Positions 56,054 to 64,000 of a DNA stretch of 64,000 nt are shown in pieces. Every line of letters starts with the position of its first letter. The first letter of the stretch is position 1. Under the pieces are notes generated by a model. That model was not told the origin of the DNA. It was given only the letters and a program-made list of their open reading frames with translations, and made no database searches. The translations under genes were made by a program, and so were the position numbers. This stretch comes from Euptelea pleiosperma (taxonomy: Eukaryota; Streptophyta; Magnoliopsida; Ranunculales; Eupteleaceae): the NCBI GenBank assembly GCA_035048495.1, contig CM068552.1, positions 22,322,154-22,386,153 of the forward strand. The letters are read 5' to 3'.

Positions 56054-56419
56054 ATGCTTTGCGTTGTTGCCTTGAGGAAGGAAAGAAATGCAGTAATCTT
56101 TGATAATATTATTACTAAATCAAGCAAGGTTATTATTTGGATCTCAAAGAACTCTCGAGACGGTATTGACATATCTACGTCTTGCCTACTGAGTTCAACC
56201 AGAGATCGAGGTGTCCTTCTGAAGTTAGGTTTGAAATCGATTCCTAGGAAAGCTCCAAAAATGTTGCCATGTAAGTGGACGACTGATGTGCCAGGCGTGA
56301 TAAAGATTAATTGTGATGGTGCTTCTAAAGGTAATCCCAGTATTGAGGGATTAAGAGCTCACTACAAGAATTCTTTAAGTTTAACTTGCAGAGTTCTGGT
56401 TGCTGGATTGGGTAATGTC
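56054..56419 (+). pseudogene. LINE RNase H domain, truncated
   Basis: Frame ending 'VIKINCDGASKGNPSIEG' (about 56299-56352) is the start of a plant-LINE RNase H with its first catalytic Asp (NCDGASKGNP). Downstream catalytic residues are lost where the LTR starts at 56420. Confidence 0.75.
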
Positions 56420-56765
56420 TGTAAGGAATATTTTCATATTCAATTTGGCCAAGATTCCGTTTGAAATAAAATATTCTTTTAACCATTTCTACGAGCCCCA
56501 GTATAGTGTGAAGATGTCGTGGTATGCATACTTCGCCCACTACGTGAAGACTAAAAGATAGAGACAGCAAGAATCAGATGGTTGATGACAGGAGTCATCT
56601 AAGTAACTGCCCATTTGTCGATTATAGATCATGTACTCTCGCTTAGGAAGGTAAGTGACTTAGTGGCCATAGAAATAGGTTTAAAATGAATAAAATATAA
56701 TAGTCAAACCTAGTCATTGGACAGACCCGAGTCTTAATCAAAGTTCTTGACTTTTGGGAGAGTCC

Positions 56766-57160
56766 GATCGATTAGACAAGTTCCAATCGATTGGACATAG
56801 CCCAATCGATTGCAAGACTCCATAAAATCGATTGGAGGCTACGAGGCAAAACATGATCAAAGCCCAATCGATTGGACAGTCTGTAAAATCGATTGGAGTC
56901 TACGAAACAAAACATGATCAAAGCCCAATCGATTGGACACATCTGTAAAATCGATTGGAGTCTGTAAGACAAAATAGGATCATAACCCAATCGATTGGAG
57001 AATTTTGTAAAATCGATTGGAGCCTATGGGATAGAAACTTATTTAAGTTCGATCGATTGGACTATGTACAATCGATTGGATTTACGGAGGAAATTGCCAT
57101 CTGTACAAGGCCAATCGATTGGACCTTGCCCAATCGATTGGACCCAGAGTACAATCGATT
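56766..57160 (+). promoter_or_regulatory. Array of 15 phased CCAAT-CG-ATTGG palindromes
   Basis: Cores start at 56766, 56785, 56804, 56826, 56866, 56887, 56927, 56949, 56989, 57011, 57051, 57070, 57113, 57132, 57153. Steps 19, 19, 22, 40, 21, 40, 22, 40, 22, 40, 19, 43, 19, 21. A 61-62-bp higher-order unit (two cores plus an 'aaacatgatcaaagccc' type spacer) is repeated between 56826 and 57011. Each palindrome offers a CCAAT box on both strands. Confidence 0.9.
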
Positions 57161-57238
57161 GGACTTGACACGGATTGAGTCTATTTTTGATCCAAAATTC
57201 TAGTTCCCACGTTCTACAAGGTTCAGGGTTATGAATTC

Positions 57239-57246
57239 TATAAATA
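57239..57246 (+). promoter_or_regulatory. LTR TATA box
   Basis: TATAAATA, 79 bp after the last palindrome core. Equivalent boxes occur at the same offset in the sister LTRs. Confidence 0.7.
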
Positions 57247-57882
57247 CAACCCTTATATACCTTCTCTAAATACACACAGAGTGACAGATTAACACTTATA
57301 TACTTCAAGAGATAGAAGAAAATATTTATTTATTAGAGTGTACATTCAAAGATAAACAAGCCTAGTTATCTCATTCACATCTTGTAAGCTTGTTCATCTT
57401 CTTGATCAAAGCCAAGTGCTTGATCAATTACTCAGCTTAGGTCCCCCACATAGATATTCGACCTAGTAGCCTGATGTAAGAAATATTTTATATTCAATTT
57501 GGAAGTTGTATTTGCAATGGTGCTGCGTAGGTAACCTTTATTTCATTTAACTTTTCAGTTAGTGCTACTTTCCGTCTGGACGTGGTCTCGTGGTTTTTCC
57601 TCGGCTAAGGTTTCCATGTAAAAATCTCTCATTCTATGTGATTATTTGTTTGTATTCCGTTGTCTATATTGATTAGATCAAACGACAAAAAGAAAATATA
57701 CCACGGAGGTATATTCGATTTGAGTCGGTTGTGATAATCCTTTATCAAACAACTAAGCATTGCGATTTTCTCTCCTACCGTAGACCAGTAAAATTGTTTA
57801 GGTTTAATTAATTTTAAATATCTAATCAACCCCCCCTTCTAGGTATATTAGATTAAAGATAACGAACCGATAGTTATTTTAA

Positions 57883-57894
57883 TTGGTATCAGAG
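57883..57894 (+). other. Primer binding site (initiator tRNA-Met)
   Basis: TTGGTATCAGAG one base after the LTR. TGGTATCAGAG is complementary to the 3' end of plant initiator methionine tRNA, the usual primer of Ty1/copia minus-strand synthesis. Confidence 0.85.
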
Positions 57895-57970
57895 TGGGTT
57901 ATTCTATAAAATATTTAATCACCTGAATTTAGATTCTTTTAAAACCAATTTATTCTTTTCATTTATAAAG

Positions 57971-58672
57971 ATGCCGAAAGAAGGGTTCACTGTGAATAGT
58001 CATAGTGACTCAGACAGTGAAGATCAAGTTGATCTTTATGCTGCTTATCAAGAGCTATATAAAGAAAGCTTTAGACTGACCAAAGCAAATAAGAAATTGA
58101 CTAATAGAGTTAAATTTCTTGACTCTGAAAATTATGCTTGTAAACTAGACAATAATGAATTATCTGTGCTAGTTGGTCAACTTATGGAAAAGAAGAAATC
58201 TCTTTAAGAGAAAAACAAGTCCTTGGAATGCGAGGTTCAAACTTGTACGGATGCTAAGAAATCTTTTGAAAGTGAGCATGAAAAATATGAAACTATTTTT
58301 AGACATCTTGAAAAAGATAAAGCTAGCCTCCAAGACAAAGTTAAATTTCTTGAATCTAATTATCAAGAATGTTTGGAGAAAATGAAGTCACTTGAACTTG
58401 ATCTAGTTCAACTGAAAAAGGACTTGCCTTATATTTCTCAAAGCACCTAGAAATTAAATGAGTTTCTAAATGTGAGACAAAGATGTGGAGACAAGTGGGA
58501 CTTGGATATGTTGATAATGTTAATACCCCATCGTCTTCAGGAACTAAATTTGTAAAAGCCAAAGTTCCTTTCACACCACAAGTTGATCAACCTAGACCTA
58601 GACCAGTTATACATGTGCATGTTTGTAATTACTGTAGGGGTAGAGGTCACCTGAGCAAAAATTATTTTTAAA
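57971..58672 (+). pseudogene. copia gag, coiled-coil tail and zinc knuckle
   Basis: ATG at 57971 opens MPKEGFTVNSHSDSDSEDQV, then a Lys/Glu/Leu-rich coiled-coil region 'LYAAYQELYKESFRLTKANK' with a stop at 58206, readable to 58448. Another frame holds a degenerate knuckle CNYCRGRGHLSKNYF (58626-58670), last Cys changed to Tyr. The capsid (UBN2) half is absent, so the ATG is probably created by an internal deletion just after the primer site. Confidence 0.75.
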
Positions 58673-58689
58673 AGATGAGAGATACCATG

Positions 58690-60690
58690 GTTCCTCCCAA
58701 AGAAAATCATATGGGAACCAAGGAGATCTACTCCACAAAATAACAGTCTTGTATCAAAAGTCGGATGCCTTAAGTAGAGAGATTGCAAACCTTATGAAAC
58801 TCAAGGGCACCCAAACTCAAAGGGCTCAAAATAAGAGGACAAATAAAAAGAGAAAAATAACTCACCTACAAGGTATAAGACCATATGGGTGCGAAAGAAA
58901 TGATTGATAAATCTAGATTCTATTTGGAGTAAATTCCTTATGAAGTCTACTGGCACTTGTCCCATTGATTGAATAAATATGGTTCTTTACACTCTTCTCT
59001 ATTTTATGATTGTATATCTTCTATGAGTTGGGTGTGTAATAATTTTTATTTGTTTTAGATCTTTATTTATTTGCATTATTTTGAGTTCATATATTCAACA
59101 ACAAAAATAAAAAATTTAAAAATCAAAAAATTATTTTATGTCTTGTTAGGATTTTTGTTTTAGAGTTATGCATTGTATATTGCTTTAATATGATGGGCAT
59201 TGACTCTAGAAAATTCTAGAACTAGAACTTGACACAAAGTAAATTGAAACTAAATCATTGTAGAAAATTTTAAAAAATTTAGAAGATTAGTCTTTTTTAC
59301 TAATTCTCAGTTAGTGGATGTTCATAAGTTTTAACTTGTTATTCACATGCATACTGGTTGGGACTGAATTTGATGGAGGTAACAAATCTAGTATTCTATG
59401 GGAATCAGGAATAAATTTTTACTTTTCATGACTTCAAATTAGTTGTGTTCCTACTCTCAGGTGATTTCGAAATTGCAATATAATCGACTATTAGCCTCCT
59501 TGTGTGATAGTTCTACAGGGAAAGAGCTACCTTAAGTGGATATAGTAAAATAATCTGTATGGTCCTGATCTATATAAAAATCTGATTACTTAATACTGTA
59601 GAGGATATCATACCGATAGAGTGTGAAAGCTACCAAATCGACCAAGTGTCAAAAGATGAGAACTTGAAAAATGAAATTCTGATTAAACAAGTGAGTGAGA
59701 AATAGTCATGTTTGCTACAAAAGTAATGTGAAATCACATTGGCAAATACACTTGAAAATAGAGAGTTAAGTGAGAACCTATTAGCTCTAATGAGGATTTT
59801 ATGATTGGATACAAGATACCTCCAAATTTTGAGTGAAGTAGTTAGATTTGTACTAACATCGATCTTGTACCTTAAGATGTGAAAAGTCAGATCACAGTAC
59901 ATCCAAGTGAAAGAAATTGAAAATTCAACTGAAGTTAAACTAGTTTAACTGATTGGCTCTGATAAATGGCATAGATTGACTACATTTGAACTATTCAAGA
60001 TTAAATTAAGTAGTTAAGTCTAAAATTCTAGGTTTGATATTTGTTAGTGCCTATTACATTGAAACTCATTACGCATTGCATTTAACTTGACTTTTCATGT
60101 ATTTTAGCATACTTCAGATCAACCTCTTTATTCAAATTAATCAGGATTGATCCGATTTGAATTCTGTGAGCTGTAAATCTTTTCAAAGATAATTTAAATT
60201 TTAAAATTCATTTGAAAAAAATTTATGATTGGTTAGATGGTTTTAGCAAAATTTAAACTGTTGATGTATTTAGACTATACATCATGCTTATCTTTTAGTC
60301 TTTATACTTGTTATCATGTTGCACTGATGCACCTATTTTTCATGATGATATCCATTACATGCTTATTATCTACTTATATTTCTGTACCTTTGTCATTCTG
60401 TGACAAAAAGGGGGAGGGAAAATCATATAGTAAAAACAAGTAGATGCATGAAATAGAGGGAGAGAAATTAAGAGAGACAAAAATTGTTTACATTATTTTT
60501 CTAATTTCTCTACTTGTGATATGCATAATTAACTCACTGCATTTTAATGATTTATTGATTATCGATGTCGATGATATTACATAGTATGTGTTGTTAGTAG
60601 AATGTACAGAAAACAGATCAAAAGCTATTTTACTATCTGTTCGATTATCTCCGAGAGATTGTGAGATAGTGAGTAAATCATGTAAGAGGG
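58690..60690 (+). mobile_element. 3' untranslated region of the pol-less copia element
   Basis: A short 'IWVRKK' end (about 58885) is followed within about 80 bp by the region that lies after RNase H in the 2.3-8.1 kb element (matching 59150-59240). Contains a purine tract AAAAAGGGGGAGGGAAAA at 60404-60421 after TTTGTCATTCTGTGAC, then homology to 37130-37200 (GATTATCTCCGAGAGA, 60643). It stops about 95 bp before the expected 3' LTR. Confidence 0.7.
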
Positions 60691-60743
60691 TTGGAATGCA
60701 AATTTTAAACTTGTATGGATATTAGGAAATCTTTAAAAAGTTA
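60691..60743 (+). repeat. Stray gag segment at the element break
   Basis: TTGGAATGCAAATTTTAAAC and following bases match 58222-58275 of the same element's gag with about ten differences. It marks a rearrangement that removed the 3' LTR. Confidence 0.6.
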
Positions 60744-60794
60744 AATGATTAATCCTAAGAGTGATTTGTCATATTTCTCCATGAGCACTGAAAA

Positions 60795-61885
60795 TGTCAT
60801 GCCCCTAATCTGGGCACCCGGACCCACTCGAATGCTTGAAAAATGGCCCATTTGTCCAAAATATAGGGTGTGATAAAATAAAACTTTAAATGCTCTGACA
60901 TGATTAAAAAAATACCATAAATTATCGTAATTCAAAACAAATTTTTTGGAAAGATATTTTGGTTGAAACCAAGGTTTAAAGGAGGCCGTTTTAACTGTTA
61001 AACAGACTAGGGGCGTTACCGTTTAAACCGTTTAAATGGCCGTTAAAACAGATTGAAACGGTCAAGGGCAAAAATGGAATTAAACGAAATTAAACGGAAT
61101 TTAACGATTTTAAAGGAAAAAAATGGAAAAAGTGGCTCTGAAATTCAAATTTTGAAATTTGAAAATTAAAAAAAATGGAATTTAACGGAAATTAAACGGA
61201 TTTTAACGGAATTAAACGGTTTTACCGGCCATTTTTTTTACAAAATTTTTTGAAATTAAATGGTTGTTTAAACGATTTTAACGGCCGTTAAAACAAAAAA
61301 AATGGCCGCTTTTTTCAAAACCAATAAAACGGGTTTAAACGGAAACGGGCTTGGGGCGTTACCGTTTAAACCGTTTAAACAGCCATTTTTAAAACCATGG
61401 TTGAAACCTTTATTTACTACTTTTTTTAAAATAAACTTTCGTTTTTGTGATCAAACGAATAAGGTGCCCTAAAATAGCCAAAAATCTTAATATAACGAAT
61501 TAGGGCTAAATTTTCATTCAAAAAATATTATAATAGATTATGAATCTAGAGGATTTGGAATCGCCATAAAATCATACTTACAAATAAAGATATTTACAAA
61601 ACAAATTTTATAAAAACTTACTTAACTCTATTCTAATGTTAATTCCAATTAGGGTTCAAACATGACCCATTACAACACAATAATATTTTAAAAATAAGTA
61701 AATACAAACATTGAGATGATCTATGATAATTCTTGTCCATCAAATTTATCCAAGTCAACCCCAGCTCCTCTAGATTCCTCAACGATCTGATCTTCCTCAA
61801 AGTAAATATTATAGCCCCGCCCATATAAACACATCCCAGGAAAAACCAATATCCTTGCAGATTGGCTCTCTCACAAAAATGCAAA
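60795..61885 (-). mobile_element. Ty3/gypsy LTR (minus) with nested Family A element
   Basis: The minus strand ends GGGGCATGACA (60795), like the 54713 LTR end. Upstream it contains the 'gatcagatcgttgaggaatc' and 'tgtaatgggtcatgtttgaa' segments shared with 44220-44400. Interrupted at 60971-61398. Confidence 0.75.
60971..61398. mobile_element. Family A element, 428 bp, perfect 10-bp TSD
   Basis: GGTTGAAACC is duplicated exactly (60961-60970 and 61399-61408). Ends AAGGTTTAAAGGAGGCCG and CATTTTTAAAACCAT are imperfect inverted repeats. Interior is built from ttaaacgg/ccgtttaa words. The paralogous LTR at 45002-45011 shows the uninterrupted site. Confidence 0.9.
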
Positions 61886-61892
61886 TATATAT

Positions 61893-62052
61893 ATATATAT
61901 ATATATATAAGGATATAATGACTCGTGCTATTCTTACTAATAGTTAATAATGGACTTGTAAATGAGTTAGGTGTTGATTTTTTGCCATGATGATCTTATT
62001 GCCATAGAGATATATATATATGTGTGTGTGTATATATATATATATATATGGG
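61893..62052. repeat. AT/GT microsatellites
   Basis: (AT)n at about 61888-61910 and (AT)(GT)(AT) at about 62010-62050, flanking one unit of a repeated 150-bp segment. Confidence 0.7.
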
Positions 62053-62440
62053 CTGGGATATAATGACTCGTGTTATTCTTACTAATAGATTACTAATGGA
62101 CATGTAGATGAGTTAAGTGCTGATTTTTCGCCATGATGATCTCATTGTCATGGAGATCATCCTCACTAAAACTCATCAATTTCTAAAACTTCTAACCCTA
62201 TCAAATATGGACATAAATTTATCAATGAAATTGGACAGTCCAAAAAATTTTAACTTGCAATCTACTTTTTATAATACTACAAATGTTGGAATTGGCTGAT
62301 TTTTTGTAAGGTTGATATCTATGTTGAGAAGAATATCATAACAAAAAATTAGCCCTTAAGTCATTGACTTGTTGGCCCTACGTCCATTAGTCATTATATT
62401 AGTAAGAATAACATGAGTCATTATATCGCAACCCATTACA
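61911..62440. mobile_element. MITE with inverted ends, plus a partial extra copy
   Basis: 62050-62435 has inverted ends GGGCTGGGATATAATGACTC and, on the other strand, GGGTTGCGATATAATGACTC, with about 60 bp more similarity (TGTTATTCTTACTAATA). A direct partial copy of the left end precedes it at 61911-62005. Flanks are TA/TG-rich, so the target repeat cannot be defined. Confidence 0.6.
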
Positions 62441-62460
62441 CACACACTGATATATATATA

Positions 62461-62963
62461 CTAAGTCGACTGAAGTCAGTATAAGTCCTAGTCCAATGTA
62501 ATCAAGTAAGACTTTGCTCAGCCAAGTAAGTGTTCGAGTGTTTGAAGTATTATAAAATCTTCCTTCATCTATATATCAGTGTGATTATGTGTGTTGTTAA
62601 TACCTATATTCCGCATCAGTCACATATCATTCTCATTACGCATGTTTAGAATATCATCCGCATTTCGCATGTTTAGATCATGTTTAGGATCATTCTGTTA
62701 CTATCCTCATGCATTCTTAGTGTTATTGTCTATTAGCCGTGTTAAGGCCCCATATTCTAAATGCGGGTGATATTCTAAACATACATAGTGAAAATGATAT
62801 GCAGCTGATGTGGAAGATAGGTATTAACAACACACATAAACACACTGGTATATAGATAAATGAAGATTTTACAAGACTTCAAACACTCGGATACTTACTT
62901 GGCTGAGCCAAGTCTTACTTGATTACATTGGACTAGGACTTATACTGACTTCAGTCGACTTAG
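62461..62963. repeat. Near-perfect 500-bp inverted repeat (hairpin)
   Basis: Left arm CTAAGTCGACTGAAGTCAGT... (62461 to about 62680) is the reverse complement of the right arm (about 62745-62963), with few differences over about 210 bp and a loop of about 65 bp. No coding. Could be a foldback transposon, or two inverted copies of one LTR end. Confidence 0.85.
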
Positions 62964-63201
62964 AATATTTCAAAGCTTACATGGAGTGGCCTTTTATAGG
63001 CATCGGACTTGAAATATTACTAACCAAAATATATAAAGAGACATCCACCGACGAAATAGTAAAAAGTGTTACAGTACCAAACAGTTACAAACAGTGGTGG
63101 ATACTGATTGATAGTGACATCTTGAATAGTACTTGAGATTTATTTGTGGATATCACGCCGAAGGTTGAGGATACGCCAAATCTTTTTGTCATCATTTGCT
63201 T

Positions 63202-64000
63202 TTAGTCACTGTGGTCTAAATCTGACCATCCTACAAAAGGTGATGGATCTGGGTCAAAATCTTTAGGGTATCTGGGTGCTCTATGGTCTTCGAGATAGGA
63301 CAAAAGATGATCATAGAGTCTGTCAGAGAGTGGGTGGTTCGCATCTGCAAAAGGATAATTGAGTGTATCGGAGGGGATGGAATCACGGGTGATATTATTC
63401 AATTGGCACATGCGAGCTTGAAAGCTGGTACGAACTGTTGAATCTGGTGTTTGAGTGATGAGAAGGAGATAATTGTGCCATAACCGAGCTTGGATTTGTG
63501 CATCGGGAAGGTGTATGAAATAATTATCTTCAGGGTTGTTGATGAAATTAGTTGGCCTGTGAAAAGTAATTATCACATATCTGGCATAGTGGGTTTGGAG
63601 TATTTGTTGCAATTGAGACATAGGATAGAACCATTTAAACATCTTCTTGAGATTTGTCTGTTCAATAGTGAGATCTCGTTGAACGGTGTTTTGCACAAAA
63701 TAAGCCAATAAGTGAGGAACAAGAAACATGAATGCTATGGTATGGACCTCGAACAGATACCAGAGGTAACAAAGGGCTTCTTTGGGCAGATGGTAGAGGG
63801 ATCGAAGCCGGAAGGGAAAGAGGAAAGGATATTTCGGATGAGGGATGCGAATAAAGACTGGACCATGGTTAAAAATGATTGTCTTGAGGAACCTTTGGAA
63901 GTTTGTGACACTTCGACGTTGCTGGAGGAGGGTAAAAATGGTAGTCGGAATTTCGGGTGGCAATGTTGGGATATGTTGGACAAGATAAATACATGGGGGA
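63202..64000 (-). CDS. Unidentified ORF, open at the window edge
   Basis: A frame of at least 266 codons with no stop from the right edge to TGA-type end at 63202. It includes 'IPHPKYPFLFPFRLRSLYHL', 'LPDAQIQARLWHNYLLLITQ' and an Asp/Pro-rich C-terminus (YPKDFDPDPSPFVGWSDLDH). No ATG occurs in frame in the visible part before MFLVPHL, so the true start is probably beyond 64000. Rich in Leu, His and aromatics; no zinc knuckle or catalytic motif. In this context a retroelement gag or accessory protein is more likely than a host gene, but I do not recognise it. Confidence 0.5.
   Translation of the reverse strand, partial: PPCIYLVQHIPTLPPEIPTTIFTLLQQRRSVTNFQRFLKTIIFNHGPVFIRIPHPKYPFLFPFRLRSLYHLPKEALCYLWYLFEVHTIAFMFLVPHLLAYFVQNTVQRDLTIEQTNLKKMFKWFYPMSQLQQILQTHYARYVIITFHRPTNFINNPEDNYFIHLPDAQIQARLWHNYLLLITQTPDSTVRTSFQARMCQLNNITRDSIPSDTLNYPFADANHPLSDRLYDHLLSYLEDHRAPRYPKDFDPDPSPFVGWSDLDHSD

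Larger units (their letters stand above)
51538..56419 (+). mobile_element. L1-type LINE, 5'-truncated and interrupted
   Basis: RT begins at 'IPGCFYISCRDIISVDVYKA' and continues to 52197; a solo LTR follows (52203-54713); RT resumes at 54719 and runs into a zinc-binding zf-RVT domain and an RNase H start at 56287. Endonuclease ORF and ORF1 are missing, as expected for 5'-truncated LINEs. The element is cut at 56419 by a copia LTR and its 3' tail is not seen. Confidence 0.85.
56420..57881 (+). mobile_element. copia 5' LTR, 1,462 bp
   Basis: TGTAAGGAATATTTTCATAT start; U3 array of 15 palindromes (56766-57160); TATAAATA at 57239-57246; R/U5 with CTAATCAACCCCCCCTTCTAGG; end TAGTTATTTTA where the sister LTR at 35470 ends TTGTTATTTCA. 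Directly followed by a primer site, so it is a 5' LTR. The left flank ATGTC (56415-56419) would be the target repeat, but the element's other end is lost. Confidence 0.9.

Noticed and set aside
56766..57160. Regularly spaced short repeats could suggest a CRISPR array.
   Set aside because: The repeats are 12-bp palindromes with short, partly repeated spacers inside a plant LTR. The repeats are not of CRISPR length, no cas genes are present and the DNA is eukaryotic.
56772..57308. Several overlapping frames on both strands.
   Set aside because: Same cause: the AATCGATT array and LTR promoter, not coding.
1..64000. tRNA and rRNA genes.
   Set aside because: Searched by eye for the GGTTCGAATCC-type B box with a paired A box and for conserved rRNA segments; none found.

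Overview
The window is AT-rich flowering-plant nuclear DNA. Evidence: a spliced plant-type gene with GT-AG introns; Ty1/copia and Ty3/gypsy LTR retrotransposons, one with an initiator-tRNA-Met primer site; a plant L1-type LINE carrying an RNase H domain; and many small terminal-inverted-repeat elements. No bacterial-style operon, CRISPR array, rRNA or tRNA gene was seen. The unusually long intron fits a lineage with large genes, but the species cannot be named from the sequence.

One cellular gene dominates. It lies on the minus strand (coding 25554 down to 8908; probable leader up to about 26.6 kb). Five coding exons join in frame to a 649-residue, Ser/Arg-rich protein. Its FPSLGAD block and C-terminal GW...LTEEE block suggest the vasculin/GPBP1-like family, a nuclear GC-rich-promoter-binding family in animals. 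Intron 3 is about 14.4 kb and holds at least eight short mobile elements.

The remainder is nested retroelement debris. At 2.3-8.1 kb is a minus-strand copia element with decayed pol, interrupted by another insertion. At 27-31.5 kb are inverted-repeat elements. At 34.6-42.6 kb are several copia LTRs, including a solo LTR with a perfect 5-bp target duplication. At 43-45.7 kb are minisatellites and gypsy pieces. At 45.7-51.5 kb are more copia LTRs and gag fragments. At 51.5-56.4 kb is a LINE split by a 2.5-kb solo LTR. At 56.4-60.7 kb is a copia-like element with 5' LTR, primer site and gag but almost no pol. At 60.8-61.9 kb is an inverted gypsy LTR carrying a small transposon. At 61.9-63 kb are hairpins, and an unidentified open reading frame runs off the right edge.

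Two patterns stand out. First, the copia LTRs in both orientations carry arrays of the palindrome CCAAT-CG-ATTGG (two back-to-back CCAAT boxes). Neighbouring centres are almost always 18-23 or about 40 bp apart, i.e. about two or four helical turns, and the array stops roughly 76-90 bp before the LTR TATA box in every copy examined. Second, several small element families built from different iterated motifs (AACGG, GAAACCG, GATACGG, GGGTTGGGCTCGGG) have related termini and 8-10-bp target duplications, and two have empty-site paralogues inside this window, which points to one Mutator-like group.
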